DNA of 64,000 bases, taken from Lysinibacillus sp. FJAT-14745. GTDB taxonomy: Bacteria; Bacillota; Bacilli; Bacillales_A; Planococcaceae. Location: assembly GCF_001275675.1 (NCBI RefSeq), contig NZ_LITM01000002.1, forward strand, positions 441,257 to 505,256, in the 5' to 3' direction. This document shows positions 26,360-35,508 of this stretch, one piece after another. A program made the position numbers and the translations under genes. Within the stretch, counting starts at the first letter, position 1; each line of letters opens with the position of its first letter. The notes below the pieces were generated by a model. That model did not search any database. It worked only from the letters and a program-made list of their open reading frames with translations, and was not told the DNA's origin.

Positions 26360-26556
26360 TATTCATCGCCTCCTTGGTTTTCAGGATCCAATTTATACAC
26401 AATCGCTAACACTAATGACGATAAAATCATCCATAAGATAATCCAGAACAGGAGAAAAGGTAAACCAACAATATAAGGCTCTATTTTATTCGCAAAGCGC
26501 AAACATAAGCACATTCCAATAAACGGTATCACCAATAACAGTTTAATGTTTTTCAT
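26359..26556 (-). CDS. DUF3311 small membrane protein
   Basis: A 65-residue protein with two transmembrane helices (LLLVIPFIGMCLCL and LPFLLFWIILWMILSSLVLAI), the standard DUF3311 layout. It is a presumed accessory subunit of the SSS symporter whose start overlaps its stop by one base. AAAGGAGG precedes the ATG. The charged tail PENQGGDE is cytosolic or periplasmic; orientation is not determined. Confidence 0.85.
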   Translation of the reverse strand: MKNIKLLLVIPFIGMCLCLRFANKIEPYIVGLPFLLFWIILWMILSSLVLAIVYKLDPENQGGDE

Positions 26557-26747
26557 ATAAGCCTCCTTTGAATTTCTTTTTTATCGTACAAAAGAGTAGT
26601 GAAACCCTCAGTTTAACGAGAATAAGCGTGGAAATTTGACGTTCAAAACACGGACTCATAATGTATAAATGTCTTTTCTACGGATACGAGCAATTCAAAT
26701 GGACAGCTTGAAATTTTTATTGTCATAAGAGCCCCCCAGCCTCATTA

Positions 26748-28364
26748 CTATATTTTCGTTTTAGAGCGTTCGAAAAGAATATCGCCATCTAGTATTGTTA
26801 ATTCGACTTGAATATCTTTTATTTCTTGTGGAAGGGCTTTCAAAATACTTCGATCAAGTACAATCATATCTGCTAATTTACCGGGTTCTAAACTCCCCTT
26901 TATATCCTCATCAAAACTTGCATATGCACCGTTATAGGTATATAGACGAATAGCTTCAAGAACATCTATTTTTTGTTTTTCACCAAATGAAGTTCCATTG
27001 GCAGTGAGTCGATTGACCGCGTCATGAATGCCCATAAACGGATTGTAAGTTGTAACTGGTGAGTCTGACCCAGCAGCAGCAATAATTCCTTGATCAATAA
27101 AGTCTCGTGCAGGGTACATAAAGTCCGTACGTTCACCGTAATTCGTTAAATAACTTTCACCAAACTCATACGGAAATGGTGGATTAGGTATTGGAATCAC
27201 CTTTAACTCTTTCATGCGTTGCTGTAAATCGGGGCTTGAAATTCCAGCGTGTTCAATGCGATGTCGATGATTTTCACGAGGATTTTCTTTTAAAGCTCGT
27301 TCTACAACATTCAAATACTTTTCAATTGCTTGATCACCCTGTGCATGTACAGTAATTTGATAGCCTAATTCATGTGCTTTACCAAGTACTTCATAAATTT
27401 CATCCTCAGTGTAATATAAGATTCCATGATCGTCGGGATTACTTGTATAACCTTCACGGGTAGCAATAGTCGGGCCAGTACTACTACCATCTGTAAACAA
27501 TTTAGCAGGACCCACTTTAAAGAATTCATTTCCAGTTCCAGTTAATACCCCAGATTCCATCATATTTAATGTGAACTGCTTACAGTCACTTATACTAGCA
27601 ATCATCGCATAGACACGAATTTTCAAGTCTCCTTTTTGGGAGGCTAATTGTAACATTCGGTAATTTTCTTTTGTAAACGTTCCAGCTTCATGAACGCTTG
27701 TAATGCCAACTTTTAAGAAATGTTGCTGCGCGATTTGAATGGCTTGATAAACTTCTTCATTTGAATAAGTTGCTAACTCATTAAACTGCATATAAGCATT
27801 TTCAATCAATCGTCCAGTTAGTTGACCTTTAGCATTTCTTTCAATTAAACCCCCTTGAGGATCAGGTGTTGTTTCGTCAATATTTGATAGACGTAAAGCA
27901 AATGAATTTACAATTCCGATGTGACCGCAAGTACGAGTAATGACAATCGGGTTGTCTATCGTAATGTTGTCCAATTCTTCAAGAGTAGGATATCGCTTTT
28001 CCTTAACAGTTCGTTCATTGAAACCCCAAGCACGAATCCACTGACCCTTTGGTGTAGTAGCAGCTTTGTCTTTTAAAGCAGTCAAAATTGCATCTATAGA
28101 GTCCAACCCAGGCTCTTTACAGCTAATACTGAGTTGAAAAGTACCATACATAACCAGATGTAAGTGAGCATCAATAATTCCAGGTAGAATTGACTTTCCT
28201 TCCAAGTCAATTACTTGTGTAGAATCACCAATAAAATCTTTAATCTCCTCATTTGAACCAACTGCTACTATTTTGTTATCAGAAATCGCTAGAGCCTCTC
28301 GGATAGAATCTTGTCCATCTACAGTAATTACTTCACCATTAAAAAAAACAATGTTCGCTTGCAT
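26748..28364 (-). CDS. Amidohydrolase, YtcJ-like
   Basis: A 538-residue metal-dependent hydrolase of the amidohydrolase-3 group. Metal-ligand regions: DAHLHLV (about 66-72), VHAQGDQAI, RHRIEHAG and AAGSDSPV, in the family order. These enzymes hydrolyse amide or related bonds on small molecules; YtcJ-like members have few known substrates. AAGGAGG precedes the ATG. It leads a unit with DUF3311 and a sodium symporter, consistent with a catabolic pathway for an imported N-acylated or cyclic compound (inference). Confidence 0.87.
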   Translation of the reverse strand: MQANIVFFNGEVITVDGQDSIREALAISDNKIVAVGSNEEIKDFIGDSTQVIDLEGKSILPGIIDAHLHLVMYGTFQLSISCKEPGLDSIDAILTALKDKAATTPKGQWIRAWGFNERTVKEKRYPTLEELDNITIDNPIVITRTCGHIGIVNSFALRLSNIDETTPDPQGGLIERNAKGQLTGRLIENAYMQFNELATYSNEEVYQAIQIAQQHFLKVGITSVHEAGTFTKENYRMLQLASQKGDLKIRVYAMIASISDCKQFTLNMMESGVLTGTGNEFFKVGPAKLFTDGSSTGPTIATREGYTSNPDDHGILYYTEDEIYEVLGKAHELGYQITVHAQGDQAIEKYLNVVERALKENPRENHRHRIEHAGISSPDLQQRMKELKVIPIPNPPFPYEFGESYLTNYGERTDFMYPARDFIDQGIIAAAGSDSPVTTYNPFMGIHDAVNRLTANGTSFGEKQKIDVLEAIRLYTYNGAYASFDEDIKGSLEPGKLADMIVLDRSILKALPQEIKDIQVELTILDGDILFERSKTKI

Positions 28365-29013
28365 CTAAATCCTCCTTATAATATAAATTGAATATTCAGA
28401 AAAATAAGATTGTGTTAGTCTATTCATTTATTTTACTAAAAATAGATTGTCTTATATTTTTACAAAAGGTAATTAATTTTACTTTTTTTAGACAAAAGGT
28501 TAAAAGAGTTATTATTAAGTAACTATAAAATGCCTATTTGAAAAAAAGATTAATCAAAATAGGCTATATTATGTGCATGCTAATATTACTTCTAGATTGA
28601 AAAACACATTTATGCTGTTCCTTATAAAACGTCCCAGTCAGATTTAGCAAAATAAAGATCAAATAAAACCATCGCACACGTATTTCGTAATGTCAGATAT
28701 CATAGGATGTACAAAATAAAATGCTTCAAATAATTTAAAGCTAATTCATCACTCCCGTACAGTATTAGTAAAATCTAGAATAGAAAAATTTTTATAAAAT
28801 GATTCTTCACCACTAGACTCCTAATAATTCCAAATTCATTTTTTACAATTCAATCAATCTTTTATCAAAAATTCATCACTGAAGTAAGATGTATCTTTCT
28901 CAAAAATAGTATATATGTATGATTATCGCCAAATACCTAATATTTACCAGTATAGATTTAACACCTTAGTATTGTTATTATTATGAAGTATTTTTTTGAA
29001 AGGAGGTTTTCCA
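28365..29013. other. 650-base intergenic region
   Basis: AT-rich, divergent promoters expected. A hairpin GCCTATTT / AAATAGGC lies at about 28532-28562 without a T run. I found no coding frame with a ribosome site. Confidence 0.6.
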
Positions 29014-29502
29014 ATGTACAATTCTTATAATTCTAATGATTTTGATGAATTTTTTGGTAGTTTGTTTATCATCCTTTTTTTACTTGTTCTTGTGATGGGT
29101 ATTGCAGGCTATATTATTAGTTCACTTATTTATTATCAGGCATCTAAAACAAATGGCTTTGATGATCTTGCCTATGTTGCTTGGATTCCTATTATTAACG
29201 TTTATAGCCTTTTCTTATTAACAGCAAAGGGTAATGATGACGCAACCGTTCGTGCCGAAGCGTTAAAGAATGTTTTAATTTATGGTGGATTATTACTTGT
29301 TTCATTCATCATTCCATTTATAGGTATATTCGCTTCCTTTGGTATTTGGATTTATGTTATGTATTTCACATATCGCCTATTTTATCGTTGGTCTGGTGAG
29401 CCTGGGAGAGCTGTACTTTATATTATTTTATCGCTCATTACATTCGGACTATTCTATTTTATCTACGGCTTAATGAAAATGAATAAACCTTTCGTTGCAT
29501 AA
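29014..29502 (+). CDS. Four-helix membrane protein, unknown function
   Basis: A 162-residue protein: Asn/Tyr-rich N-terminus MYNSYNSNDFDEFF, then hydrophobic helices at about 17-40, 57-75, 95-125 and 135-155. The second contains AYVAWIPIINVYSLFLL, a pattern seen in small DUF805/DUF4870-like membrane proteins, but I do not assign a family. AAAGGAGG is seven bases before the ATG; a longer frame starts inside that site. A relic of its 3' end lies at 24626. Confidence 0.75.
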   Translation: MYNSYNSNDFDEFFGSLFIILFLLVLVMGIAGYIISSLIYYQASKTNGFDDLAYVAWIPIINVYSLFLLTAKGNDDATVRAEALKNVLIYGGLLLVSFIIPFIGIFASFGIWIYVMYFTYRLFYRWSGEPGRAVLYIILSLITFGLFYFIYGLMKMNKPFVA

Positions 29503-29517
29503 TTACATATGCGAAAT

Positions 29518-29558
29518 AGAAAACCTCTTGACCCTTAAAAAGGATTAAGAGGTTTTCA
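29518..29558. terminator. Bidirectional terminator
   Basis: GAAAACCTCTT / AAGAGGTTTTC between convergent genes. Confidence 0.88.
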
Positions 29559-29560
29559 AC

Positions 29561-30640
29561 TTATTCACGTAACTTTACACTATAATGTCTCATGGACTTA
29601 GGAATACCTTTTAATGCAAGCATCCCACTATAGACTAAAAATCTTATTCTACATTCTAAAAAGAAGACACTAGGAAGCTCTTCTATTAAAGGTAAGAGTT
29701 CCGCAATCACTGTTCCCGTCTTTATAAAATCTTTTGTTGATTGTTCATTATGTAGCCTTTCTATCGTCTCTATAATAAGTGGATCAAAATAATTTTCTGG
29801 AACCCCTTGTATTTCATTATTAATCCATAAGCGCAGAACATCGTTAGTTTGTGATAATGTTTCCCATTCATTGTGGAAAATAAGACGAGCCTGGGTAGTT
29901 AACGGCTTATTTTCTGCTATGTTCATAAAAAGCTGGGCCAATTGCTGTGAACTAAGATGACTTGTCGGACAATGAGTCTTATTATGTTCTGTTGTATTAA
30001 TAAGAAAAATCTCATTTGATTTATCTCGCAATAAATAGAGGAAAAAACGGAGCCCACATTGTTCATCGGCATTATTACCATACCAAATATAGATAGGAAC
30101 ATGATTTGAAATATCTTCTATTTCACGCAATGTATTTGTAAACTTATTTTGATAAACATCTTCCTGTCCATCGTTAATATTTTCAAATAACCAATCATTT
30201 CGAAACGCTTGACCCCTTTTCTCCTCTAGCTTCCACAATGGTCCAATTGAGAAGCAATCAGGGAATCCAATCACATGTTTAGGTGGTGCAAGGACTACTC
30301 TCACTGAACCAGCAGCAGATTCAGAGCTCACAATATGAAATGCCTGCGTTGTTAAACGTTGGTCTACAGAACGATGTTGTTGAATACAGTCATTGATGAT
30401 TTCTACTATGTCGCTTAATTTATCTTGCTCAAGCCAGAACCCCCACCCCTCAATTGCTTCACTTTCTTCATGGTTGAATGTTTCAAATTGAGCATGATGC
30501 TGTAATTCAAATGCCTTCCATTCACTATAATCCATCAAATCCGATGCGTTCAGATAATTATGTGTTTTAATTCGAAAGACAAAAACCGTATTTAATTCCA
30601 TTAAAAAATAAATAAATGGATAATTTACTTTCGATTCCAT
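29561..30640 (-). CDS. DUF1835/DUF3658 domain protein
   Basis: A 359-residue cytosolic protein. Residues about 100-230 match DUF1835 (HIVSSESAAGSVRVVL, then GFPDCFSIGPLW, then IYIWYGNNADEQCGLRFFLYLL), and the C-terminal 120 resemble DUF3658. An additional 100-residue N-terminus precedes it. Function of the family is unknown. GGGGGTG precedes the ATG. A 3' relic of this gene is found at 24626-24765. No obvious operon partner. Confidence 0.78.
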   Translation of the reverse strand: MESKVNYPFIYFLMELNTVFVFRIKTHNYLNASDLMDYSEWKAFELQHHAQFETFNHEESEAIEGWGFWLEQDKLSDIVEIINDCIQQHRSVDQRLTTQAFHIVSSESAAGSVRVVLAPPKHVIGFPDCFSIGPLWKLEEKRGQAFRNDWLFENINDGQEDVYQNKFTNTLREIEDISNHVPIYIWYGNNADEQCGLRFFLYLLRDKSNEIFLINTTEHNKTHCPTSHLSSQQLAQLFMNIAENKPLTTQARLIFHNEWETLSQTNDVLRLWINNEIQGVPENYFDPLIIETIERLHNEQSTKDFIKTGTVIAELLPLIEELPSVFFLECRIRFLVYSGMLALKGIPKSMRHYSVKLRE

Positions 30641-30841
30641 AACTCAGCACCCCCTTAAATGAAAATCTTACCATATTAAAAAATTGATTGAGAACTATTC
30701 GTTGTATTTTCTACTCTTTTACGACATTTTACTTATTAAATACCTTCTTCTTATCGAAAAAGAAGTTAGATAACAGAAAAAATATGCTATATTATAGTTA
30801 GAAAATTTAGAATTTCTAATTTTTAATTACAAAGGGGTTTG

Positions 30842-32029
30842 ATGATTGTGTATGAAAATATTTTAAGACATCCAGGACCTACGCCTATTCCGAAAAAGGT
30901 TCAGCTTGCGATGAATCGCGATATTATTAGTCATCGCAGCAATGAATTTGTGGAGCTTTACCGTGAGACCATTGAATTAGTAAAACCTGTTTTCGGGACA
31001 AAGCAGGATATTTTACTCCTTCCATCAGGTGGTACGGCCGCTTTAGAGGCTGCAGCGGTTAACACTGTTTCTGCTGGCGAAAATGTTGTTGTAATTACTG
31101 TTGGAGCATTCGGAGACTATTTTGTTTCGATTTGTGAGAAATACGGCTTTCATGTACATAAGCTTGAAAAAGAATGGGGACAAGCATGCACAGCTAATGA
31201 GTTACGAGAATTCTTGCAGCCGTTAAAAGATATTAAAGCTGTTTTTGTCACATATAATGAAACTTCGACGGGTATCTTAAACCCAATTGCTGAATTAGCA
31301 CAAGTTGTTCGTGAGGAAACGGATGCATTATGTATTGTCGATGGTGTAAGTTGCTTAGGTGGAGCTCCTGCTGAAATGGATACTTGGGGAATCGATATTC
31401 TTGTTACTGGATCTCAAAAAGCGATGATGTTACCTCCAGGACTTTCTCTTGTCAGCGTTAGTGATAGAGCTTGGAAAGTTATTGAAGATAATAAAGCACC
31501 ATCCTATTATTTAAATTTATTAAGCTATCGTAGCTGGGCAGAAAAAGGGATGACTCCAAACACACCTACTGTCACACTAATATATGCACTCCACGAAGTT
31601 TGTAAACTTATAGAAGAAGAAGGCGGCTTCGCAAAGACAATTGCCCGCCATGAGCTAATGAAAAACATGGTTCGTCATGCCATGAATGCCCTTAATATTG
31701 ACCTTCTCACTTCTGACGAACATGCTTCGCCGACCATTACTGCGATTATGGCACCAAAAGGGATTTCACTCGGTGACTTCTTGTCTCATTTAAAACAGCA
31801 ATATCATTTAGATTTCGCTGGAGGACTCGGTCATTTGCAAGGTAAAATTTTTAGATTCGGTCATATGGGCTATTGCTTCCCGAGTGATATTTTACAGGCC
31901 GTTTCTTTAATGGAAGCAGCACTTCAAGACTTTGAATATGACTTTGAACCAGGTGCAGGTGTACGAGCAGCACAGGAAGTATTTTTAACAGCTCAGCGAA
32001 AACAATGCCGCGATAAAGTGAGACTTTAA
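30842..32029 (+). CDS. Class V aminotransferase, PucG/AGXT-like
   Basis: A 395-residue PLP enzyme of the alanine-glyoxylate / (S)-ureidoglycine-glyoxylate aminotransferase group. N-terminal HPGPTPIPKKVQLAM is the family opening. The cofactor lysine is K193 in TGSQKAMMLPPG, the Asp that pairs with the pyridine is in CIVDGVSCLGG, and the carboxylate-binding Arg lies in KIFRFGHMG. AAAGGGG is close to this ATG; a GTG two codons later is an alternative start. No purine-catabolic genes adjoin it, so the amino donor and acceptor are uncertain. Confidence 0.85.
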   Translation: MIVYENILRHPGPTPIPKKVQLAMNRDIISHRSNEFVELYRETIELVKPVFGTKQDILLLPSGGTAALEAAAVNTVSAGENVVVITVGAFGDYFVSICEKYGFHVHKLEKEWGQACTANELREFLQPLKDIKAVFVTYNETSTGILNPIAELAQVVREETDALCIVDGVSCLGGAPAEMDTWGIDILVTGSQKAMMLPPGLSLVSVSDRAWKVIEDNKAPSYYLNLLSYRSWAEKGMTPNTPTVTLIYALHEVCKLIEEEGGFAKTIARHELMKNMVRHAMNALNIDLLTSDEHASPTITAIMAPKGISLGDFLSHLKQQYHLDFAGGLGHLQGKIFRFGHMGYCFPSDILQAVSLMEAALQDFEYDFEPGAGVRAAQEVFLTAQRKQCRDKVRL

Positions 32030-32123
32030 TCAGAGATTTCCACCGATGATTTGTCTTAACTAATCGGGATAATATGGGTAGTTATTCTCCATTTTACTGC
32101 TTGCTAATGTGGGAAAAAGCTTT

Positions 32124-32160
32124 AAACCTCCAAATCTATGTATGGATTTGGAGGTTTGTT
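32124..32160 (+). terminator. Terminator after aminotransferase
   Basis: AAACCTCCAAATC / GATTTGGAGGTTT, then GTTTATTTATTT. Confidence 0.88.
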
Positions 32161-32270
32161 TATTTATTTGAGTTAATTTCATAAATTTAATCCCTATAGT
32201 TTCAATGGGTCCGAAACAAACTTTTCGTTAGGGCCTTTTTTATTGAGGCTTGGACATAAATATTCTCGAG

Positions 32271-32306
32271 AAAAAGTGAAATCGCGGCGTCGATTTCACT
32301 TTTTTT
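32271..32306. terminator. Bidirectional terminator
   Basis: AAAAAGTGAAATCG / CGATTTCACTTTTT with T or A runs on both sides, 25 bases after the tetR stop. Confidence 0.9.
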
Positions 32307-32331
32307 GAAAGATATTAATAATTTACAAAAT

Positions 32332-32913
32332 TTATTTAAGTAATGTGAGAGTTGTTGCGATTGCATTGTCAATAAATGATTTTTGTGGTTGAGATTTCAT
32401 CATGACCGTTAATCCAATTAACGCCACAATTAGAGCCTGTGCTAAAGACTTTGCATCCGTTTCTTCCTCTAACTCACCCGATTGAATTCCTCGTTCAATT
32501 GTCTCCTGAAAAATGACGGCTAAATAAAGTTGATGTTCTCTCGTTAAAATTTCAAATCTCTCATCATGAGGAGCTAGTTCAACCATTGTATTGATGCAAA
32601 AACAGCCTTTACTAAGATCTTTCGTATATTCAGCAGCAATCACTTCTTCAAAAAAAATAGCAAATGCCTGTTTTACAGAGGTATGACTTTGAAGTCTAGC
32701 TCGTATATCAGTTGCACGAGATGTCGTATATCTACGAAGTGCTGCTTCGAATAGTTCCTTTTTATCACCAAAGGTTGAATAAATACTCGGACGTTGAATC
32801 CCCATTCTAGAAGTGAGATCACTTAAAGAAGTAGCTTCATAGCCCTTCTCCCAAAATAACTGCATGGCAGCCTCTAAAACTTTTTCCTCATCAAATTCAC
32901 GGGTTCTTGCCAT
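32332..32913 (-). CDS. TetR/AcrR family regulator
   Basis: A 193-residue repressor with an N-terminal TetR helix-turn-helix (FDEEKVLEAAMQLFWEKGYEATSLSDLTSRMGIQRPSIYSTFGDKKELF, about 7-55) and a ligand-binding C-terminus containing the KGCFCINTMVEL stretch, the AcrR/YxaF-like subgroup. It is divergent from an MFS-LLM-hydrolase operon, with matching operator-like sites before both. GGAGGTG precedes the ATG. Predicted to repress the operon until a toxic compound binds. Confidence 0.88.
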   Translation of the reverse strand: MARTREFDEEKVLEAAMQLFWEKGYEATSLSDLTSRMGIQRPSIYSTFGDKKELFEAALRRYTTSRATDIRARLQSHTSVKQAFAIFFEEVIAAEYTKDLSKGCFCINTMVELAPHDERFEILTREHQLYLAVIFQETIERGIQSGELEEETDAKSLAQALIVALIGLTVMMKSQPQKSFIDNAIATTLTLLK

Positions 32914-32969
32914 ATAAAATACACCTCCATTGTTTAAGAGTTAGTGAGTTTATCACTATAAAAATTTAA

Positions 32970-32983
32970 ATACCAAACAGTAT
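32970..32983 (-). promoter_or_regulatory. TetR operator-like site before tetR
   Basis: ATACCAAACAGTAT, 11 of 14 bases identical to the site at 33114, implying autoregulation. Confidence 0.5.
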
Positions 32984-33067
32984 GTAAACATTGTATAATC
33001 AGCTGCTTTTATTGTCAATTTTCGTTGTATTAGGTAAATGGAGATTAAAATAATTTCAATCAAACCC

Positions 33068-33127
33068 TTGACATTATAAATAACCCTAAGATATATTTAC
33101 CAATAATTATATTATACCGATCGGTAT
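33068..33127 (+). promoter_or_regulatory. Promoter and TetR operator of the efflux operon
   Basis: TTGACA (33068-33073), an 18-base spacer, TATATT (33092-33097), then the perfect palindrome ATACCGATCGGTAT (33114-33127) where a repressor would block elongation. Confidence 0.72.
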
Positions 33128-33165
33128 GTTATAATTAAAAACCAATAACGAAAGGAGGATACGGT

Positions 33166-34383
33166 GTGGACAATGATCCGAAGCAAGAAACTGGTGCATC
33201 TGTGATGAATCTACAGCCTTCTATGTCTAGAGCTGTAACTTTATTATTCGCAACAGCCTGTGGAATGTCTGTCGCCAATATTTATTTCGCGCAGCCGTTG
33301 CTTGATCAATTGTCTAATGAATTTAATATTGATCACTCAACAATAGGTGTTGTAATTACCATCACGCAGATCTTTTATGGGTTGGGCTTATTACTTCTAG
33401 TGCCTCTTGGAGATTTACTAAACCAACGACGCTTGATTATCGGACAGATGCTACTATCTACAACGGCTTTGGTTATAGTTAGTACTGCTTCTTTTAGCGT
33501 GGTGCTTTTTACAGGCATGGCCTTAGTAGGTCTACTTGCTGTTGTGACGCAGACACTTGTGGCATTTGCAGCAACTATGGCTTCCCCTACAGAACGTGGA
33601 CGTGTCGTTGGCATTGTCACAAGCGGGATTGTCATTGGCATTCTGCTCGCTCGAACCTTCGCTGGTCTATTAACAGACCTTACAGGATGGCGTTCCGTCT
33701 ATCTAGTTTCTGCCACCCTTATGCTTGTAATGGTTTGTATATTTCTGAAGGTGTTACCAAAGGTGGAGCGTGAAGTAAAATCACTCCCCTATCATCAGCT
33801 AATTAAATCTGTGTTCACTCTGTTTATGCAAGAAAGAACATTACGCATCCGCTCAGTTCTAGCCATGCTAATTTTTGCTGATTTCAGTATTTTGTGGACC
33901 CCACTTGTTCTGCCACTTAGTGCACCACCATTAGCTCTTTCACATAGTGTAATTGGCGCATTTGGTCTCGTTGGAGTGGCTGGTGCACTAGCTGCAGCAC
34001 AGGCCGGGAAACTGGCCGATCGAGGTTACGGACAAAGAACGACAGGTATTGCTTTAGTTCTATTACTCATTTCATGGTTGTTTATCAACTATCTAGAACA
34101 GTCTTTATTGGCATTAATTGTAGGTATTGTGTTGCTTGATTTGGCTGTACAGGCAGTACATGTCACTAATCAGACGATGATTCTTCCATTACGTACAGAG
34201 GCACGGAGCCGACTTACCGCTGGATATATGATGTTTTATTCCATCGGCGGTGCTGGCGGCTCAATTGCTTCTACACAGATGTATGCACACTTTGGTTGGG
34301 AAGGGGTTTGTTTCCTCGGATCTTTAATCAGTGCAATTGCCCTTATTTTTTGGGTTACAACTAAATCGTTTACAAAATATTAA
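33166..34383 (+). CDS. MFS transporter, TetR-controlled
   Basis: A 405-residue, twelve-helix major facilitator. Opening helix FATACGMSVANIYFAQPLLDQL is typical of the YgaY-like exporter group; motif A-like PLGDLLNQRR lies at about 81-90. GTG start seven bases after AAAGGAGG. First gene of a three-gene operon with a flavin oxidoreductase and an esterase. Likely exports a compound sensed by the divergent TetR protein. Confidence 0.87.
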   Translation: MDNDPKQETGASVMNLQPSMSRAVTLLFATACGMSVANIYFAQPLLDQLSNEFNIDHSTIGVVITITQIFYGLGLLLLVPLGDLLNQRRLIIGQMLLSTTALVIVSTASFSVVLFTGMALVGLLAVVTQTLVAFAATMASPTERGRVVGIVTSGIVIGILLARTFAGLLTDLTGWRSVYLVSATLMLVMVCIFLKVLPKVEREVKSLPYHQLIKSVFTLFMQERTLRIRSVLAMLIFADFSILWTPLVLPLSAPPLALSHSVIGAFGLVGVAGALAAAQAGKLADRGYGQRTTGIALVLLLISWLFINYLEQSLLALIVGIVLLDLAVQAVHVTNQTMILPLRTEARSRLTAGYMMFYSIGGAGGSIASTQMYAHFGWEGVCFLGSLISAIALIFWVTTKSFTKY

Positions 34384-34405
34384 ATTTGACTAGGAGAGAT
34401 AACAA

Positions 34406-35479
34406 ATGGAAATAGGAATTACCTCTTTTGTAGAAACAAAACCAGATGTTCATAGTGGTGAAGTGATTAGTCATGCACAACGTTTGCGTGAAGTGGTTGA
34501 AGAAATCATCCTTGCAGATCAAGTCGGGCTGGATGTGTTTGGTGTTGGCGAGCACCATCGAGAAGATTATGCTGCATCCTCTCCAGCAATGGTGCTATCT
34601 GCTGCAGCTCCACAAACAAAAAAGATTCGGCTTACAAGTGCGGTAACAGTTCTATCTTCAGCTGATCCTGTACGTGTCTTTCAGGATTTTTCCACATTAG
34701 ACGGACTATCAAATGGGCGTGCTGAGATTATGGCAGGTCGTGGTTCCTTTATCGAATCCTTCCCCTTGTTTGGCTACAATTTAAATGATTATGATGAACT
34801 ATTTGAGGAACATTTGGACTTACTCCTCAAAATCCAAGAGTCAGAAAAAGTAGTATGGGAAGGTAGATATCGACCAGCAATCAATAATTTAGGTGTGTAT
34901 CCAAGACCTGTTCAAAACTCCTTACCAATATGGGTTGGTAGTGGAGGAAATCAACAATCTGCCATCCGTGCCGGACTTTTAGGATTACCACTTATGCTAG
35001 CAATCATTGGTGGCAGTCCAATGCAGTTTGCACCTATCGTACAGCTCTATAAAAAGGCAGCTGCTCAAGCAGGGCATGATTTATCAAAACTTCAGGTGGG
35101 ATCTCATTCAATAGGTTTTGTTGGCCCGAATACTGAATGGGCAGCGGATACGTTTTTCCCATCAACAAAGGCGGGCATGAATAAATTGGGCAAAGAACGG
35201 GGTTGGCGATATTATGATCGCTCTAGCTATGATGCTGCACGAAGTTTTGAAGGGGCGTTATATGTAGGTGATCCAGATACAGTTGCTGAAAAAATCATCC
35301 ACCTTCGTAAACATGTAGGGATTACACGTTTTATGCTGTACGTACCATTAAGCACAATGCCACATGATCAAGTTATGCAAGCTATAGAATTGCTCGGAAC
35401 AAAAGTTGCTCCTCGTGTACGTGAGGAAGTTGCCAAATGGGAAGCGGGAATGGCACTAGAAGGACATCCATTTCTTTAA
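34406..35479 (+). CDS. LLM class flavin-dependent oxidoreductase
   Basis: A 357-residue luciferase-like monooxygenase. Block VFGVGEHHREDYAASSPAMVL near residue 45 and GRAEIMAGRGSFIESFPLFGY near 110 are family marks, with IWVGSGGNQQSAIRAG later. It would use reduced flavin to oxidise an organic substrate. Starts 22 bases after the MFS gene with AGGAGAG before the ATG. Being co-transcribed with an exporter and an esterase, it probably acts on the same xenobiotic. Confidence 0.88.
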   Translation: MEIGITSFVETKPDVHSGEVISHAQRLREVVEEIILADQVGLDVFGVGEHHREDYAASSPAMVLSAAAPQTKKIRLTSAVTVLSSADPVRVFQDFSTLDGLSNGRAEIMAGRGSFIESFPLFGYNLNDYDELFEEHLDLLLKIQESEKVVWEGRYRPAINNLGVYPRPVQNSLPIWVGSGGNQQSAIRAGLLGLPLMLAIIGGSPMQFAPIVQLYKKAAAQAGHDLSKLQVGSHSIGFVGPNTEWAADTFFPSTKAGMNKLGKERGWRYYDRSSYDAARSFEGALYVGDPDTVAEKIIHLRKHVGITRFMLYVPLSTMPHDQVMQAIELLGTKVAPRVREEVAKWEAGMALEGHPFL

Positions 35480-35508
35480 GATATCATTATTTAACAGGAG
35501 GAATTTAT

